Shown here piece after piece: positions 10,966 to 20,434 of a DNA stretch of 64,000 nt. Every line of letters begins with the position of its first letter. Position 1 is the first letter of the stretch. Location: positions 310,001 to 374,000 of the forward strand of contig NZ_MJAK01000001.1 in assembly GCF_001742745.1 (NCBI RefSeq), written 5' to 3'. Below the pieces are notes generated by a model, which was given only the letters and a program-made list of their open reading frames with translations, ran no database searches and had not been told where the DNA came from. The DNA comes from Curtobacterium sp. ER1/6. Its GTDB lineage: Bacteria > Actinomycetota > Actinomycetes > Actinomycetales > Microbacteriaceae. Made by a program: the position numbers and the translations under genes.

Positions 10966-11040
10966 GGGTTTCTCTTCTTCTTTCGTCGACCGGCCCGGTC
11001 TGCGTGACGCGACCGGGGCCGTGGTGTCGTGGTCTGGAGG

Positions 11041-11078
11041 CCGGGAGGCGCGGGGCGGGCCCGCTGCGTGCCTCCCGG
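11041..11078. repeat. Intergenic palindrome, diverged member of the 48-bp family
   Basis: CCGGGAGGCGCG pairs imperfectly with CGTGCCTCCCGG around a GC-rich loop. It is shorter than the other copies but shares the GGGAGGC(G)/GCCTCCC arms. Located downstream of tkt, just past the tkt hairpin. Confidence 0.55.
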
Positions 11079-11080
11079 CA

Positions 11081-11116
11081 GAGGGGCCGGACCCGGCGTA
11101 CCGGATCCGGCCCCTC
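11081..11116 (-). terminator. Hairpin terminator of tkt
   Basis: 16-bp arms (GAGGGGCCGGACCCGG) with one mismatch and a 4-nt loop CGTA, 5 bp past the tkt stop. Confidence 0.7.
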
Positions 11117-11121
11117 GTGGG

Positions 11122-13215
11122 TCAGGACGCTGCGATCGATTCCTTGGCGGCTGCGACCACGTGCTCCGTGGTGAAGCCGAACTCGGCGAAGAGTCGCTGG
11201 TAGTCGGCCGATGCACCGAAGTGCTCGATCGACACGCTGCGGCCCTTGTCGCCGACGATGTCGCGCCAGCTCATCGCGATGCCGGCCTCGACCGAGACGC
11301 GCGCGGTGACGGCCTTCGGCAGGACCTGCTCGCGGTAGCTCTCCGACTGCTCGAAGAACCACTCGAGCGACGGGGCGCTCACGACGCGGGCGTTGATGCC
11401 CTCGCCCTTGAGCTGCTCGCGGGCGTCGACGGCGATCTGGACCTCGGAGCCGGTCGCGATGAGGATCACGTCCGGGGTGCCGTTCGGCGCCTCGGCCAGC
11501 ACGTACGCACCCTTGCCGACGTTCTTCGCCGAGGCGAAGGTGTCGCCGGACGCCTCGCCCTCGCCGCGCTCGAACACGGGGAGGTTCTGGCGGCTCAGCG
11601 CGATGCCGGCCGGGCGGTCCTTGTGCTTGAGCATCTCGAGCCAGGCGTACGAGACCTCGTTCGCGTCGGCCGGACGGACGACGTCGAGACCCGGGATCGC
11701 GCGGAGCGCGGTGATCTGCTCGATCGGCTGGTGCGTCGGGCCGTCCTCGCCGAGGGCGATGGAGTCGTGGGTCCAGACGTAGATCGCCGGCGCCTTCATG
11801 AGCGCGGCGAGACGGACCGCCGGACGCATGTAGTCGCTGAAGATCAGGAAGGTGCCGCCGAAGGGGCGGGTGTTCCCGTGCAGGACGATGCCGGACAGGA
11901 TCGAACCCATCGCGTGCTCGCGGATGCCGAAGTGCAGCACGCGGCCGTACGGGTCGGTGCTCCAGGTCTTCGTCGACGCCTCGGCCGGACCGAAGGACTT
12001 CGCGCCCTCGATCGTGGTCAGGTTCGACTCGGCGAGGTCCGCCGAACCGCCCCAGAACTCGGGCATGAGCGGCGCGATGGCGTTGATGACCTTGCCGGAG
12101 GCGGCGCGGGTCGAGACGGCCTTCTCGGTCGGGAAGACCGGCAGCGCCTCCTCGAGGCCCTCGGGGAGCTCGCCCGCGTTGATGCGGTCGAGCATGGCCT
12201 TCTTCTCCGGGTTGGCAGCAGCCCACGCGTCGAAGGTCTTCGTCCACTCGGCGTGCTCGGCCTGCCCCTTGGTGATCGCACCGCGGGTGTACTCGAGGAC
12301 CTCGGGGTCGACGTGGAAGGTCTGCTCGGGGTCGAAGCCGAGGACCTCCTTGAGGCCCTTGAGCTCCTCGCCGCCGAGGGCGGAGCCGTGGATCTTGCCG
12401 GAGTTCTGCTTGGTCGGCGACGGCCAACCGATGATCGTCTTGAGGACGATGAGCGACGGCTTCGTCGTCTCGGCCTTGGCGGCCTCGACGGCGCGGTACA
12501 GCTCCTCGACGTCCTCGGAGTACTCGCCGGTCTTCTTCCAGTCGACGTGCTGCACGTGCCAGCCGAGCGCCTCGTAGCGGGCGGCGACGTCCTCGGAGAA
12601 CGCGATGTCGGTGTCGTCCTCGATCGAGATCTGGTTCGAGTCGTAGAAGACGACCAGGCGACCGAGCTGCTGGCGGCCCGCGAGGCTCGCGGCCTCGTTC
12701 GTGACGCCCTCCTGCATGTCACCGTCACCGGCGATCACGTAGGTGAAGTGGTCGAACGGCGACTCGCCGTCGGCGGTCTCCGGGTCGAACAGGCCGCGCT
12801 CGAAGCGCTGCGCGTAGCCGAAGCCGACGGCCGAGGCGAGGCCCTGGCCCAGCGGGCCGGTGGTGATCTCGACACCGTCGGTGTGGCCGTACTCCGGGTG
12901 ACCCGGGGTCTTCGAGCCCCACTTGCGCAGGTGCTGCAGGTCCTCGAGCTCGAGGCCGTAGCCGTGCAGGTAGAACTGCACGTACTGGAGGATCGAGGCG
13001 TGGCCCGCGGAGAGGATGAAGCGGTCGCGGCCGATCCAGGTGGAGTCGCTGGGGTCGCGACGCATCACCTTCTGGAAGAGCAGGTGGGCGACGGGCGCGA
13101 GGCTCATCGCGGTGCCGGGGTGACCGTTGCCGGCGGCCTCGACCGAATCGGCGGCGAGGACGCGCGCCGTGTCGACGGCCTTCCTGTCGATGGCGTCCCA
13201 GGTGAATTCAGCCAC
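11122..13215 (-). CDS. tkt: Transketolase
   Basis: 697-residue thiamine-diphosphate enzyme of the non-oxidative pentose-phosphate branch, moving two-carbon units between sugar phosphates. The thiamine-diphosphate motif starts GDGDMQEG at residue 163, and the substrate loop AGNGHPGTAMSLAP is near the N-terminus. Start chosen: GTG 13215 (MAEFTWDAIDRKAVDT), which matches the family and has GAAGGG about 11 nt upstream. An in-frame ATG at 13245 and an upstream GTG at 13275 are alternatives. First gene of the pentose-phosphate cluster, divergent from ctaB. Confidence 0.95.
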   Translation of the reverse strand: MAEFTWDAIDRKAVDTARVLAADSVEAAGNGHPGTAMSLAPVAHLLFQKVMRRDPSDSTWIGRDRFILSAGHASILQYVQFYLHGYGLELEDLQHLRKWGSKTPGHPEYGHTDGVEITTGPLGQGLASAVGFGYAQRFERGLFDPETADGESPFDHFTYVIAGDGDMQEGVTNEAASLAGRQQLGRLVVFYDSNQISIEDDTDIAFSEDVAARYEALGWHVQHVDWKKTGEYSEDVEELYRAVEAAKAETTKPSLIVLKTIIGWPSPTKQNSGKIHGSALGGEELKGLKEVLGFDPEQTFHVDPEVLEYTRGAITKGQAEHAEWTKTFDAWAAANPEKKAMLDRINAGELPEGLEEALPVFPTEKAVSTRAASGKVINAIAPLMPEFWGGSADLAESNLTTIEGAKSFGPAEASTKTWSTDPYGRVLHFGIREHAMGSILSGIVLHGNTRPFGGTFLIFSDYMRPAVRLAALMKAPAIYVWTHDSIALGEDGPTHQPIEQITALRAIPGLDVVRPADANEVSYAWLEMLKHKDRPAGIALSRQNLPVFERGEGEASGDTFASAKNVGKGAYVLAEAPNGTPDVILIATGSEVQIAVDAREQLKGEGINARVVSAPSLEWFFEQSESYREQVLPKAVTARVSVEAGIAMSWRDIVGDKGRSVSIEHFGASADYQRLFAEFGFTTEHVVAAAKESIAAS

Positions 13216-13586
13216 TTGGATGTTGACCCTTCGTTGTTGCGACATGTGCGAGGGCTCGTGCCATCGCACGGACATGATCGCCGTCCCGGGGCCGGATGTC
13301 GTGTCGCCGTACGACGGCGGCCGACCGGCTCGATGCGGCCGACGTCATCGGGGCGCGCACTGCGGGAGGCCCCTCCAGCATAGTGACCACGCACACAGAA
13401 GGTGTCCAGGTGACGACGGTGCCGTGTCGGGCGTCGGCCCGGGCGGCGGGGCGGGGCAGCATCGCGGCGCCTCGATGGCCTAAACTAGGGACGGCCCGTG
13501 TGCATTCCGGGTCGACGCACGCCCCGACGGTGACGGAGCCGCCCACCGAGCGTGCGAGCTGACGCGAACGGACTGAGGTTCCCCTG
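13216..13586. other. 371-bp divergent promoter region between tkt and ctaB
   Basis: No gene seen. Candidate tkt promoter on the minus strand: TATGCT at 13382-13377 with GACACC 18 bp upstream. Candidate ctaB -10 on the plus strand: TAAACT at 13482-13487, with no clear -35. The middle is GC-rich with no strong repeat. Confidence 0.4.
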
Positions 13587-14531
13587 TTGACTGCCACCGC
13601 GACCCGGCCCGACACCGATCGACCCCGCTCGTCGCTGTCCCGCAAGGTCCGGGCGTACGTCTCGCTGACGAAGCCCCGGGTCATGGAGCTGCTGCTCGTG
13701 ACCACGGCGCCGACGATGTTCCTGGCGGAGCGCGGCGTGCCGGACCTGTGGCTCGTGTTCTGGACGATGCTCGGCGGCGCCATGTCCGCCGGGTCCGCCT
13801 CGGCCTTCAACTGCTACATCGACCGCGACATCGACCGGCTGATGAAGCGGACGAGCACGCGCCCCCTCGTCACCGGGGAGCTCTCCGACCGCGAGGCCCT
13901 GGTGTTCTCGTGGGTGCTCGCCGTGCTGTCCACCGCGGTGCTCGGGTTCCTCGTGAACTGGCTCGCCGCGGCGCTCAGCGTCATCGCGATCCTCATCTAC
14001 GTGTGCGTCTACACGCTGTGGCTCAAGCGCCGCACGCCGCAGAACATCGTGTGGGGCGGGTCGGCCGGCTGCATGCCCGTGCTCATCGGGTGGGCCGGGG
14101 TCACCGGGTCGCTGACCTGGGCGCCCGTCATCCTGTTCATGGTGATCTTCCTCTGGACGCCGCCGCACTACTGGCCGCTGTCGATGAAGTACCGCGACGA
14201 CTACGACGCCGCCGACGTCCCGATGCTCGCGGTGGTCCGCGGCCGCACGGTGGTCGGGCTCCAGGTCGTGCTGTACGCCTGGGCGACGCTCGTCTGCTCG
14301 CTGCTGCTCATCCCGGTCGCGAACATGGGGCCGCTCTACACGGTCGTCGCGCTGGCCGGCGGGATCTGGTTCGTCGTCGAGTCGCACCGCCTGTACTCGC
14401 GGGCGATCCAGCACGTCGAGCAGGTCCACCCGATGCGCGTGTTCCACAGCTCGATCACGTACCTGACGCTGCTGTTCATCGCGGTGGGCATCGACCCGCT
14501 GCTGCCGCAGGTCTTCACCTTCTCGCTGTAG
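13587..14531 (+). CDS. ctaB: Haem o synthase (protohaem IX farnesyltransferase)
   Basis: 314-residue UbiA-family membrane prenyltransferase adding a farnesyl group to haem B to give haem O for aa3-type cytochrome oxidase. The prenyl-diphosphate Mg site [15 protein letters not shown] (Asp79, Asp83) and a second Asp-rich region in [11 protein letters not shown] are visible, with about nine hydrophobic segments. Start is TTG 13587 (MTATATRPD), with GAGGTT about 8 nt upstream; the N-terminal 20 residues are poorly conserved, so the start is uncertain. Convergent with ctaA, the next enzyme of the pathway. The frequent actinobacterial tkt-ctaB divergent pair is kept. Confidence 0.95.
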   Translation: MTATATRPDTDRPRSSLSRKVRAYVSLTKPRVMELLLVTTAPTMFLAERGVPDLWLVFWTMLGGAMSAGSASAFNCYIDRDIDRLMKRTSTRPLVTGELSDREALVFSWVLAVLSTAVLGFLVNWLAAALSVIAILIYVCVYTLWLKRRTPQNIVWGGSAGCMPVLIGWAGVTGSLTWAPVILFMVIFLWTPPHYWPLSMKYRDDYDAADVPMLAVVRGRTVVGLQVVLYAWATLVCSLLLIPVANMGPLYTVVALAGGIWFVVESHRLYSRAIQHVEQVHPMRVFHSSITYLTLLFIAVGIDPLLPQVFTFSL

Positions 14532-14548
14532 CGCGGGTCCGCCCCAGC

Positions 14549-14585
14549 GCACGAGACGCCGCCGGTCCCCGGCGGCGTCTCGTGC
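14549..14585 (+). terminator. Hairpin terminator of ctaB
   Basis: Perfect 17-bp arms (GCACGAGACGCCGCCGG) with a 3-nt loop, 17 bp after the ctaB stop. Confidence 0.8.
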
Positions 14586-14653
14586 GTCCGGGCACGTGCG
14601 GGGGCGAGCTGGCGCTGTCGCTGGTGCGCGTGGGGCGTGCAGGTGCCCGACCA

Positions 14654-14701
14654 CCGGACGGGAGGCGCGGTGCGGGCGGGTGGTGCGCCTCTCCCGTCCG
14701 G
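14654..14701. repeat. Intergenic palindrome, 48-bp family, imperfect copy
   Basis: CCGGACGGGAGGCGCGGTGC on the left and a GCGCCT-CTCCCGTCCGG right arm, with one inserted base and mismatches near the loop. Lies between convergent ctaB and ctaA. Confidence 0.7.
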
Positions 14702-14830
14702 TGCGTGGTCGCGCGACGGACCCGGACGCGCCGGACGCCGCCCGGGTCGCGAGACGCCGTCGGATGCGGCGTCGTCTCGCCGCGTCGCCGGCGTCTCGCG
14801 TGTCCGCTCCGTTGCCACCTCCCGGAACGA

Positions 14831-14881
14831 CGACATCCCACGCGTCGATCGACGTGTGGGATGTCGACGCGTGGGATGTCG
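14831..14881. repeat. Palindrome with one left arm and two tandem right arms
   Basis: The left arm 14831-14848 (CGACATCCCACGCGTCGA) pairs with 14849-14866 (one mismatch) or with 14864-14881 (exact reverse complement). The right arm is a 15-bp-period direct repeat, so two mutually exclusive hairpins are possible. About 25 bp past the ctaA stop. Confidence 0.75.
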
Positions 14882-14905
14882 GTAGAACGGTGCCGTCGGC
14901 GCGGC

Positions 14906-15892
14906 TCAGGCGGCGACGCGCTCCCGGTGGGCCGAGCGGCCGGCACTCGCGCGCGTCGAGAGCACCAGGACGGTGACGGCGCCGACGAGCAGCCCCGCGA
15001 GCACCATGTGCGTGCCCACGAGCCCCACCGGCAGGCCCGTGCGCGCCTGGGTCAGCCCGACGGCGATCTGCACGAACTCGACGACCAGCAGCAGGAGCGC
15101 CCACCGGCTCAACGTCCGCAGCAGCACCGCCCCGACGACGAGGACCAGCGTGAGTCCGAACAGGACGTAGGCGGGCACCGCGTGCAGGTGCTCCATGAGC
15201 TGTGGGTCGAAGCCCGTGCGGTGCAGTCGACCGCCGTCGACGGCCTCGTCGGCCCCGGCGTGCGGCCCGGACCCCGTGGTGAGGATGCCGACGAGCACCG
15301 TGACCGCGGTGGCGGCGACGGTGCCCCGGACGACGCCGGTGTACCAGGCCGGCACCAGTCGGGCGGCGGCACGCGGACCGTTCATCGACCGATGGACGAG
15401 GGTCGCGGTGACCGCGACGAGCGTCGTCGAGACGACGAAGTGCAGGCCGACGACGAAAGGGTTGAGGTTCGTCAGCACGCTCAGGCCGCCGATGACGGCC
15501 TGCACCGGGATGGCGATGCCCTGGGCGAACGCGAGCCAGAACAGCTCGGGACGCGTCCGGCGCATCCGGACGACCGCGAGGAACATCGCGATCGCGACCA
15601 CGACGAGCACGAAGGTGAGGAGCCGGTTCCCGAACTCGATGACGCCGTGGACGCCCATCTCGGGCGTCGACACGAGCGACTCGGCGGTGCACTTCGGCCA
15701 GGTCGGGCAGCCGAGGCCCGACGCCGTCAGCCGGACGAGGCCGCCCGTGCCGATGAGCACGACCTCGACCACGAACGAGGCCCAGGCCAGCCAGATCACG
15801 CGACGGTCGACGGCGCGGGGGAGCGACCACCACCGCGGGTTGCGGGTGTCCGGCTGGACGTCCTGCTCGACGGTGGGTCCGACGCGAGTCAC
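14906..15892 (-). CDS. ctaA: Haem A synthase
   Basis: 328-residue CtaA/COX15 membrane protein that oxidises the haem O methyl group to make haem A. About eight hydrophobic segments are visible. Conserved residues include EFGNR (about residue 85, haem ligand region), GLHFVVS and a later EHLHAVPAY, plus the extracellular cysteine pair in GLGCPTWPKC (about 59-68) of the actinobacterial type. Start is the GTG at 15892 (MTRVGPTVEQ) with AGGAAGG upstream. Convergent with ctaB and divergent from sufB; haem A synthesis serves the same oxidase as the SURF1-like protein at 23 kb. Confidence 0.94.
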   Translation of the reverse strand: MTRVGPTVEQDVQPDTRNPRWWSLPRAVDRRVIWLAWASFVVEVVLIGTGGLVRLTASGLGCPTWPKCTAESLVSTPEMGVHGVIEFGNRLLTFVLVVVAIAMFLAVVRMRRTRPELFWLAFAQGIAIPVQAVIGGLSVLTNLNPFVVGLHFVVSTTLVAVTATLVHRSMNGPRAAARLVPAWYTGVVRGTVAATAVTVLVGILTTGSGPHAGADEAVDGGRLHRTGFDPQLMEHLHAVPAYVLFGLTLVLVVGAVLLRTLSRWALLLLVVEFVQIAVGLTQARTGLPVGLVGTHMVLAGLLVGAVTVLVLSTRASAGRSAHRERVAA

Positions 15893-16147
15893 GAGGGTGG
15901 TGCCTTCCTGTTGTTCCGTGCGGTGAACCTGTAGGATTCGAGGGTTCAGCGGCAGTCAAGTCTAGGCAGGCGCCGGCTCCGAATGGGCCGTGTTCGCCGG
16001 TGGGACCCGAGACTCCGTGGAACCATCGACGTTGCGGGGCAGCAGCGCCGTGGCTCCTCCTGTCGGAGGTCCGCGGTGGAATGGCGTCCGGACGTCCCGG
16101 GTTGTCACCCGGAGACGCTGCTTCTGCGAGAAGGAAACGAGGAGACC

Positions 16148-17566
16148 ATGTCCGACGTGCTCATCGACCGTCCCGAACTCGAAGGGCTCGGCCAGTACGA
16201 GTTCGGCTGGTCCGACTCCGACAGTGCCGGTGCCTCCGCTCGACGCGGCATCTCCGACGAGGTGGTCAGCGACATCTCCGCCCGCAAGGACGAGCCGGAG
16301 TGGATGCGCAAGCTCCGCCTCAAGGCGCTGACGCTGTTCGACCGCAAGCCGATGCCCTCGTGGGGCGCGGACCTGTCGGACATCGACTTCGACAACATCA
16401 AGTACTTCGTGAAGTCCACGGAGAAGCAGGCCCAGACCTGGGAAGAGCTGCCCGAGGACATCCGCAACACCTACGAGCGTCTCGGCATCCCCGAGGCCGA
16501 GCGCCAGCGCCTCGTCGCCGGCGTCGCCGCGCAGTACGAGTCCGAGGTCGTCTACCACCAGATCCGCGAGGACCTGGAGGAGCAGGGCGTCATCTTCATG
16601 GACACCGACACGGCGCTGCGCGAGCACCCCGAGTTCTTCGAGGAGTACTTCGGCTCCGTGATCCCGGCCGGCGACAACAAGTTCGCCGCTCTGAACACCG
16701 CCGTCTGGTCCGGCGGGTCGTTCGTCTACGTCCCGAAGGGCGTGCACGTCGAGATCCCGCTGCAGGCCTACTTCCGGATCAACACCGAGAACATGGGACA
16801 GTTCGAGCGGACGCTGATCATCGCGGACGAGGACTCCTACGTCCACTACATCGAGGGCTGCACCGCCCCGATCTACAAGTCGGACTCGCTGCACTCGGCC
16901 GTGGTCGAGATCATCGTGAAGAAGAACGCCCGCGTGCGCTACACGACGATCCAGAACTGGTCGAGCAACGTCTACAACCTCGTCACCAAGCGTGCGATCG
17001 CGCACGAGGGCGCGACGATGGAGTGGATCGACGGCAACATCGGCTCCAAGGTCACGATGAAGTACCCGTCGATCTACCTCGCCGGCGAGCACGCCAAGGG
17101 CGAGACGCTCTCCGTCGCGTTCGCCGGCCCCGGCCAGCACCAGGACGCCGGCGCGAAGATGGTCCACATGGCGCCGTACACAACGTCGTCGATCGTCTCG
17201 AAGTCGATCGCCCGCGGCGGCGGCCGCGCCGGGTACCGTGGTGAGGTCCGGGTGGACCCGGCCGCGCACCACGCCGCGAACACCGTCCGCTGCGACGCGC
17301 TGCTCGTCGACACCATCAGCCGTAGCGACACCTACCCGGCGATCGACATCCGGGTCGACGACGTCCAGCTCGGGCACGAGGCCACGGTCTCGCGCGTGAG
17401 CGAGGAGCAGCTCTTCTACCTGATGTCCCGCGGCATGCCGGAGGACGAGGCGATGGCGATGATCGTCCGTGGCTTCATCGAGCCGATCGCCCGCGAGCTC
17501 CCGATGGAGTACGCGCTCGAACTCAACAAGCTCATCGAGATGAGCATGGAAGGATCCGTCGGCTAG
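16148..17566 (+). CDS. sufB: Fe-S cluster assembly scaffold SufB
   Basis: 472-residue SufB, part of the SufBCD scaffold that builds Fe-S clusters. Strong family features include [14 protein letters not shown] ([10 protein letters not shown]) near residue 82, the beta-helix core and the C-terminal region with the cysteine in [11 protein letters not shown]. Start ATG 16148 ([14 protein letters not shown]) with GAGGAG upstream. The open frame extends to 15983 but has no family similarity. sufD starts at the next base after the stop. The 255-bp upstream region is non-coding and should hold the operon promoter. No sufR repressor gene precedes it. Confidence 0.96.
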   Translation: MSDVLIDRPELEGLGQYEFGWSDSDSAGASARRGISDEVVSDISARKDEPEWMRKLRLKALTLFDRKPMPSWGADLSDIDFDNIKYFVKSTEKQAQTWEELPEDIRNTYERLGIPEAERQRLVAGVAAQYESEVVYHQIREDLEEQGVIFMDTDTALREHPEFFEEYFGSVIPAGDNKFAALNTAVWSGGSFVYVPKGVHVEIPLQAYFRINTENMGQFERTLIIADEDSYVHYIEGCTAPIYKSDSLHSAVVEIIVKKNARVRYTTIQNWSSNVYNLVTKRAIAHEGATMEWIDGNIGSKVTMKYPSIYLAGEHAKGETLSVAFAGPGQHQDAGAKMVHMAPYTTSSIVSKSIARGGGRAGYRGEVRVDPAAHHAANTVRCDALLVDTISRSDTYPAIDIRVDDVQLGHEATVSRVSEEQLFYLMSRGMPEDEAMAMIVRGFIEPIARELPMEYALELNKLIEMSMEGSVG

Positions 17567-18868
17567 ATGTCGAACACCAGCACCAACCCGACACCGACCG
17601 ACGGGACCACCCCCGCGCCCCGCATCGACCAGCCGGTCGAGCCCTCGGCGGCGGCGCAGGGCACCGAACAGCACGGCGCTCGCGCGCACTCCGACGGCGG
17701 CTGGGACGCGAAGGTCCCCGTGCAGACCCGCTCGGAGCGCCCGCAGTCCGGTGACCTCGACGCCTTCCCGCCGGTGACCGGCCGCGAGGTGAACTGGAAG
17801 TTCGCACCGCTGGCGAAGCTCCAGCCGCTGCTCGACGGTGGCCTGGACGGCTCGGCGTACCCGTTCCTCGCCCGGCAGACCGAGGGCGCGGACGTCGAGT
17901 GGGGTCGCAGCGACGACCCGGCCGTCGGCTCCGCCGGGCTGCCCGAGGACCGCGCTGCGGCCGCGGCGTGGACCGCACGTGACGCGGTGCTCAAGGTCAC
18001 CGTCAAGGCGACCGAGGCGCACGAGTCGATCTCGATCACCCGCTCGGACTTCGGCACGCAGCCCCGCGCGGCTCACACGGTCATCACGGCCGAGCAGCAC
18101 GCGCAGGGCATCGTCGTGATCGACAACCGCGGCTCGGCGCTCCTCAGCGAGAACGTCGAGATCGTCGTCCGCGACGGTGCTCGGCTCACGGTCGTCAGCC
18201 TCCAGGACTGGGACGACGACGCCGTGCACGTGTCGACGCAGTTCGCCGAGGTCGGCCGTGACGCCTTCCTCAAGCACGTGGTGGTCTCGCTCGGCGGCGA
18301 CGTCGTCCGGGTCAACCCCTCGACGCACCTCGGCGCGCAGGGCGCGGACACCGAGATGTACGGCGTGTACTTCGCCGACGCGGGGCAGTACATCGAGCAG
18401 CAGGTGTACGTGAACCACGACGCACCGAACACCCGCGGCCGCGTCAACTACAAGGGCGCGCTGCAGGGCGAGGGTGCGCACACCGTGTGGATCGGCGACG
18501 TCCTCATCGGCCGCGCCGGTGACGGCACCGACTCGTACGAGCAGAACCGCAACCTCGTCCTCACCGACGGCACGCGTGCGGACAGCATCCCGAACCTCGA
18601 GATCGAGACGGGCAACATCGAGGGCGCCGGCCACGCGAGTGCGACCGGTCGCTTCGACGACGAGCAGCTGTTCTACCTGCAGGCCCGCGGCATCCCGGAA
18701 GAGGAGGCCCGTCGCCTCGTCGTGCTCGGCTTCCTCGTCGAGGTCATCCAGAAGATCGGCGCGCCCGAGCTCGAGGAGCGCCTCATCGCCGCTGTGGAGC
18801 AGGAGCTCGCCGACGGCCGCACCGCGGTCGCGGCGGTCGACCCCGAGGCCGAGCAGGCGGACGCCTGA
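17567..18868 (+). CDS. sufD: Fe-S cluster assembly protein SufD
   Basis: 433-residue SufD, the SufB paralogue in the SufB-SufC2-SufD complex. The C-terminal beta-helix and the conserved RGIPEEEARRLVVLGFL segment (about 385-401) match the family. The first 60 residues are low-complexity (Thr, Pro, Ala, Gly). ATG 17567 directly follows the sufB stop TAG with no spacer. Its stop TGA overlaps the next ATG by one base. All genes of the operon are tightly packed, which indicates one transcript. Confidence 0.94.
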   Translation: MSNTSTNPTPTDGTTPAPRIDQPVEPSAAAQGTEQHGARAHSDGGWDAKVPVQTRSERPQSGDLDAFPPVTGREVNWKFAPLAKLQPLLDGGLDGSAYPFLARQTEGADVEWGRSDDPAVGSAGLPEDRAAAAAWTARDAVLKVTVKATEAHESISITRSDFGTQPRAAHTVITAEQHAQGIVVIDNRGSALLSENVEIVVRDGARLTVVSLQDWDDDAVHVSTQFAEVGRDAFLKHVVVSLGGDVVRVNPSTHLGAQGADTEMYGVYFADAGQYIEQQVYVNHDAPNTRGRVNYKGALQGEGAHTVWIGDVLIGRAGDGTDSYEQNRNLVLTDGTRADSIPNLEIETGNIEGAGHASATGRFDDEQLFYLQARGIPEEEARRLVVLGFLVEVIQKIGAPELEERLIAAVEQELADGRTAVAAVDPEAEQADA

Positions 18869-19194
18869 TGGCCGAGAAGGTCTGCGCCGAGTCCGAGATC
18901 GCCGTCGACAGCCCGATGCGCGCGGTCGTCGACGGCACGGCCGTCGCGATCGTGAAGGACTCCGCGGGCACGGTGCACGCCATCGGCGACACCTGCACCC
19001 ACGGGGACATCTCGCTGGCCGAGGGCTTCGTCGAGGGCGACACGCTCGAGTGCTGGGCCCACGGGTCGCGGTTCTCGCTCGCCACCGGCAAGCCGCAGAA
19101 CTTCCCCGCGTACGAGCCCGTGCCGGTCTTCCGGGTCGAGGTCCGCGACGGCGACGTCTACGTCGACGTGCACGACCCGGTCCCGGTCGACTGA
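18868..19194 (+). CDS. Rieske-type [2Fe-2S] ferredoxin in the suf operon
   Basis: 108-residue Rieske protein. The cluster ligands are Cys43-Thr-His45 (CTHGD) and Cys62-Trp-Ala-His65 (CWAHG), as in dioxygenase ferredoxins. Start ATG 18868 overlaps the sufD stop (TGATG). Its place between sufD and sufC is conserved in actinobacteria, where annotation pipelines often call it a dioxygenase ferredoxin subunit. No oxygenase genes are nearby, so an electron-transfer role in cluster assembly is a better guess, by context only. Confidence 0.9.
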   Translation: MAEKVCAESEIAVDSPMRAVVDGTAVAIVKDSAGTVHAIGDTCTHGDISLAEGFVEGDTLECWAHGSRFSLATGKPQNFPAYEPVPVFRVEVRDGDVYVDVHDPVPVD

Positions 19195-19255
19195 CCAGCG
19201 CCCCACTGCTTCCGCGGCTGACGCCGCACCTGACGCTTCAACCGAAGGAACGTGA

Positions 19256-20023
19256 ATGTCCACTCTCGAAATCCGTGACCTGCAGGTCTCGATCGACACC
19301 GACCAGGGTGTCAAGGAGATCCTCAAGGGCGTCGACCTGACGATCAACGAGGGCGAGATCCACGCGATCATGGGCCCGAACGGCTCCGGCAAGTCGACCC
19401 TGGCCTACACGATCGCCGGGCACCCCCGGTACAACGTCGTCGGTGGCTCGATCACGCTCGACGGCGAGGACGTCCTCGCGATGAGCGTCGACGAGCGCGC
19501 CCGCGCCGGCATGTTCCTCGCGATGCAGTACCCGGTCGAGATCCCCGGCGTGACGGTGTCGAACTTCCTCCGCACCGCCAAGACGGCGATCGACGGCGAG
19601 GCACCGGCGCTGCGCGGCTGGGTCAAGGACCTCCGCCAGTCGATGGCCGACCTCAAGATGGACTCGTCGTTCGCTGAGCGCAACGTCAACGAGGGCTTCT
19701 CGGGCGGCGAGAAGAAGCGCCACGAGATCATGCAGCTCGAGCTCCTCAAGCCGAAGTTCGCCGTGCTCGACGAGACCGACTCCGGCCTCGACGTCGACGC
19801 GCTCAAGATCGTCTCCGAAGGCGTCAACCGTGCCAAGGTCGCCACCGGCTTGGGCGTGCTGCTCATCACGCACTACACGCGCATCCTCCGCTACATCAAG
19901 CCGGACTTCGTGCACGTGTTCGTGGCGGGCAAGGTCGCCGAGCAGGGCGGCCCGGAGCTCGCCGAGCGCCTGGAGAACGAGGGCTACGACCGCTACGTGC
20001 AGGCCGCGGCGGCGGGCAACTGA
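19256..20023 (+). CDS. sufC: Fe-S cluster assembly ATPase SufC
   Basis: 255-residue ABC-type ATPase that powers the SufBCD scaffold. Walker A GPNGSGKST (40-48), signature SGGEKKR (149-155) and Walker B FAVLDETDSGLD (168-179) are intact. Start ATG 19256 with GAAGGAACG a few bases upstream. It begins 61 bp after the Rieske gene, the largest gap in the operon. The stop overlaps the sufT start by one base (TGATG). Confidence 0.97.
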   Translation: MSTLEIRDLQVSIDTDQGVKEILKGVDLTINEGEIHAIMGPNGSGKSTLAYTIAGHPRYNVVGGSITLDGEDVLAMSVDERARAGMFLAMQYPVEIPGVTVSNFLRTAKTAIDGEAPALRGWVKDLRQSMADLKMDSSFAERNVNEGFSGGEKKRHEIMQLELLKPKFAVLDETDSGLDVDALKIVSEGVNRAKVATGLGVLLITHYTRILRYIKPDFVHVFVAGKVAEQGGPELAERLENEGYDRYVQAAAAGN

Positions 20024-20352
20024 TGATCGCCGCACTCACCCCGGAGAAGTTCGACGAGGTCGTCGAGGGCCTCAAGGAGGTCCAGGACCCGGAGCTCGGC
20101 GTCAACATCGTCGACCTCGGCCTGATCTACGACCTCGCGATGGACGACGAGGCGAACGCACTCGTGATCAGCATGACGCTGACGAGCGCGGGCTGCCCGC
20201 TCACCGACGTCATCGAGGGCGACACCGCGAACGCGCTCGACGGCATCGTCGACGCGTTCCGCATCAACTGGGTGTGGATGCCGCCGTGGGGTCCGGAGCG
20301 GATCACCGACGACGGGCGCGAGATGATGCGCGCGCTCGGCTTCTCGATCTAG
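20023..20352 (+). CDS. sufT: Metal-sulfur cluster biosynthetic factor SufT (MIP18/DUF59 family)
   Basis: 109-residue DUF59 protein. DPELGVNIVDLGLIY (22-36) and the conserved Cys58 in TSAGCPL are the family signatures. SufT helps mature Fe-S proteins. Start ATG 20023 overlaps the sufC stop. The expected sufS (cysteine desulfurase) and sufU genes, usually between sufC and sufT in actinobacteria, are absent here and must lie elsewhere. Followed by a 48-bp palindrome. Confidence 0.93.
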   Translation: MIAALTPEKFDEVVEGLKEVQDPELGVNIVDLGLIYDLAMDDEANALVISMTLTSAGCPLTDVIEGDTANALDGIVDAFRINWVWMPPWGPERITDDGREMMRALGFSI

Positions 20353-20363
20353 ACGCCACCACG

Positions 20364-20411
20364 GAGGGACGGGAGGCGCGCTGCCGGCTGGCACCGCGCC
20401 TCCCGTCCGTC
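20364..20411. repeat. Intergenic palindrome, 48-bp family, copy after sufT
   Basis: Arms GACGGGAGGCGCG(C/G)TGCC with two mismatches; right arm ends CTCCCGTCCGTC. It begins 11 bp after the sufT stop and lies 23 bp from a 91-bp element. Confidence 0.85.
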
Positions 20412-20434
20412 GTCGGTGGGGCGTCGGGCGCGGC

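Larger units (their letters stand above)
14532..14905. other. 374-bp convergent gap between ctaB and ctaA, rich in hairpins
   Basis: Contains, in order: a terminator hairpin (14549-14585), an imperfect 48-bp-family palindrome (14654-14701), an imperfect GCGAGACG/CGTCTCGC inverted repeat (about 14747-14778) and a one-left-arm, two-right-arm palindrome (14831-14881). No gene seen. Confidence 0.6.

Noticed and set aside
18868..19194. Rieske gene as ferredoxin of a ring-hydroxylating dioxygenase
   Set aside because: It is embedded in the suf operon and no oxygenase subunits are nearby.
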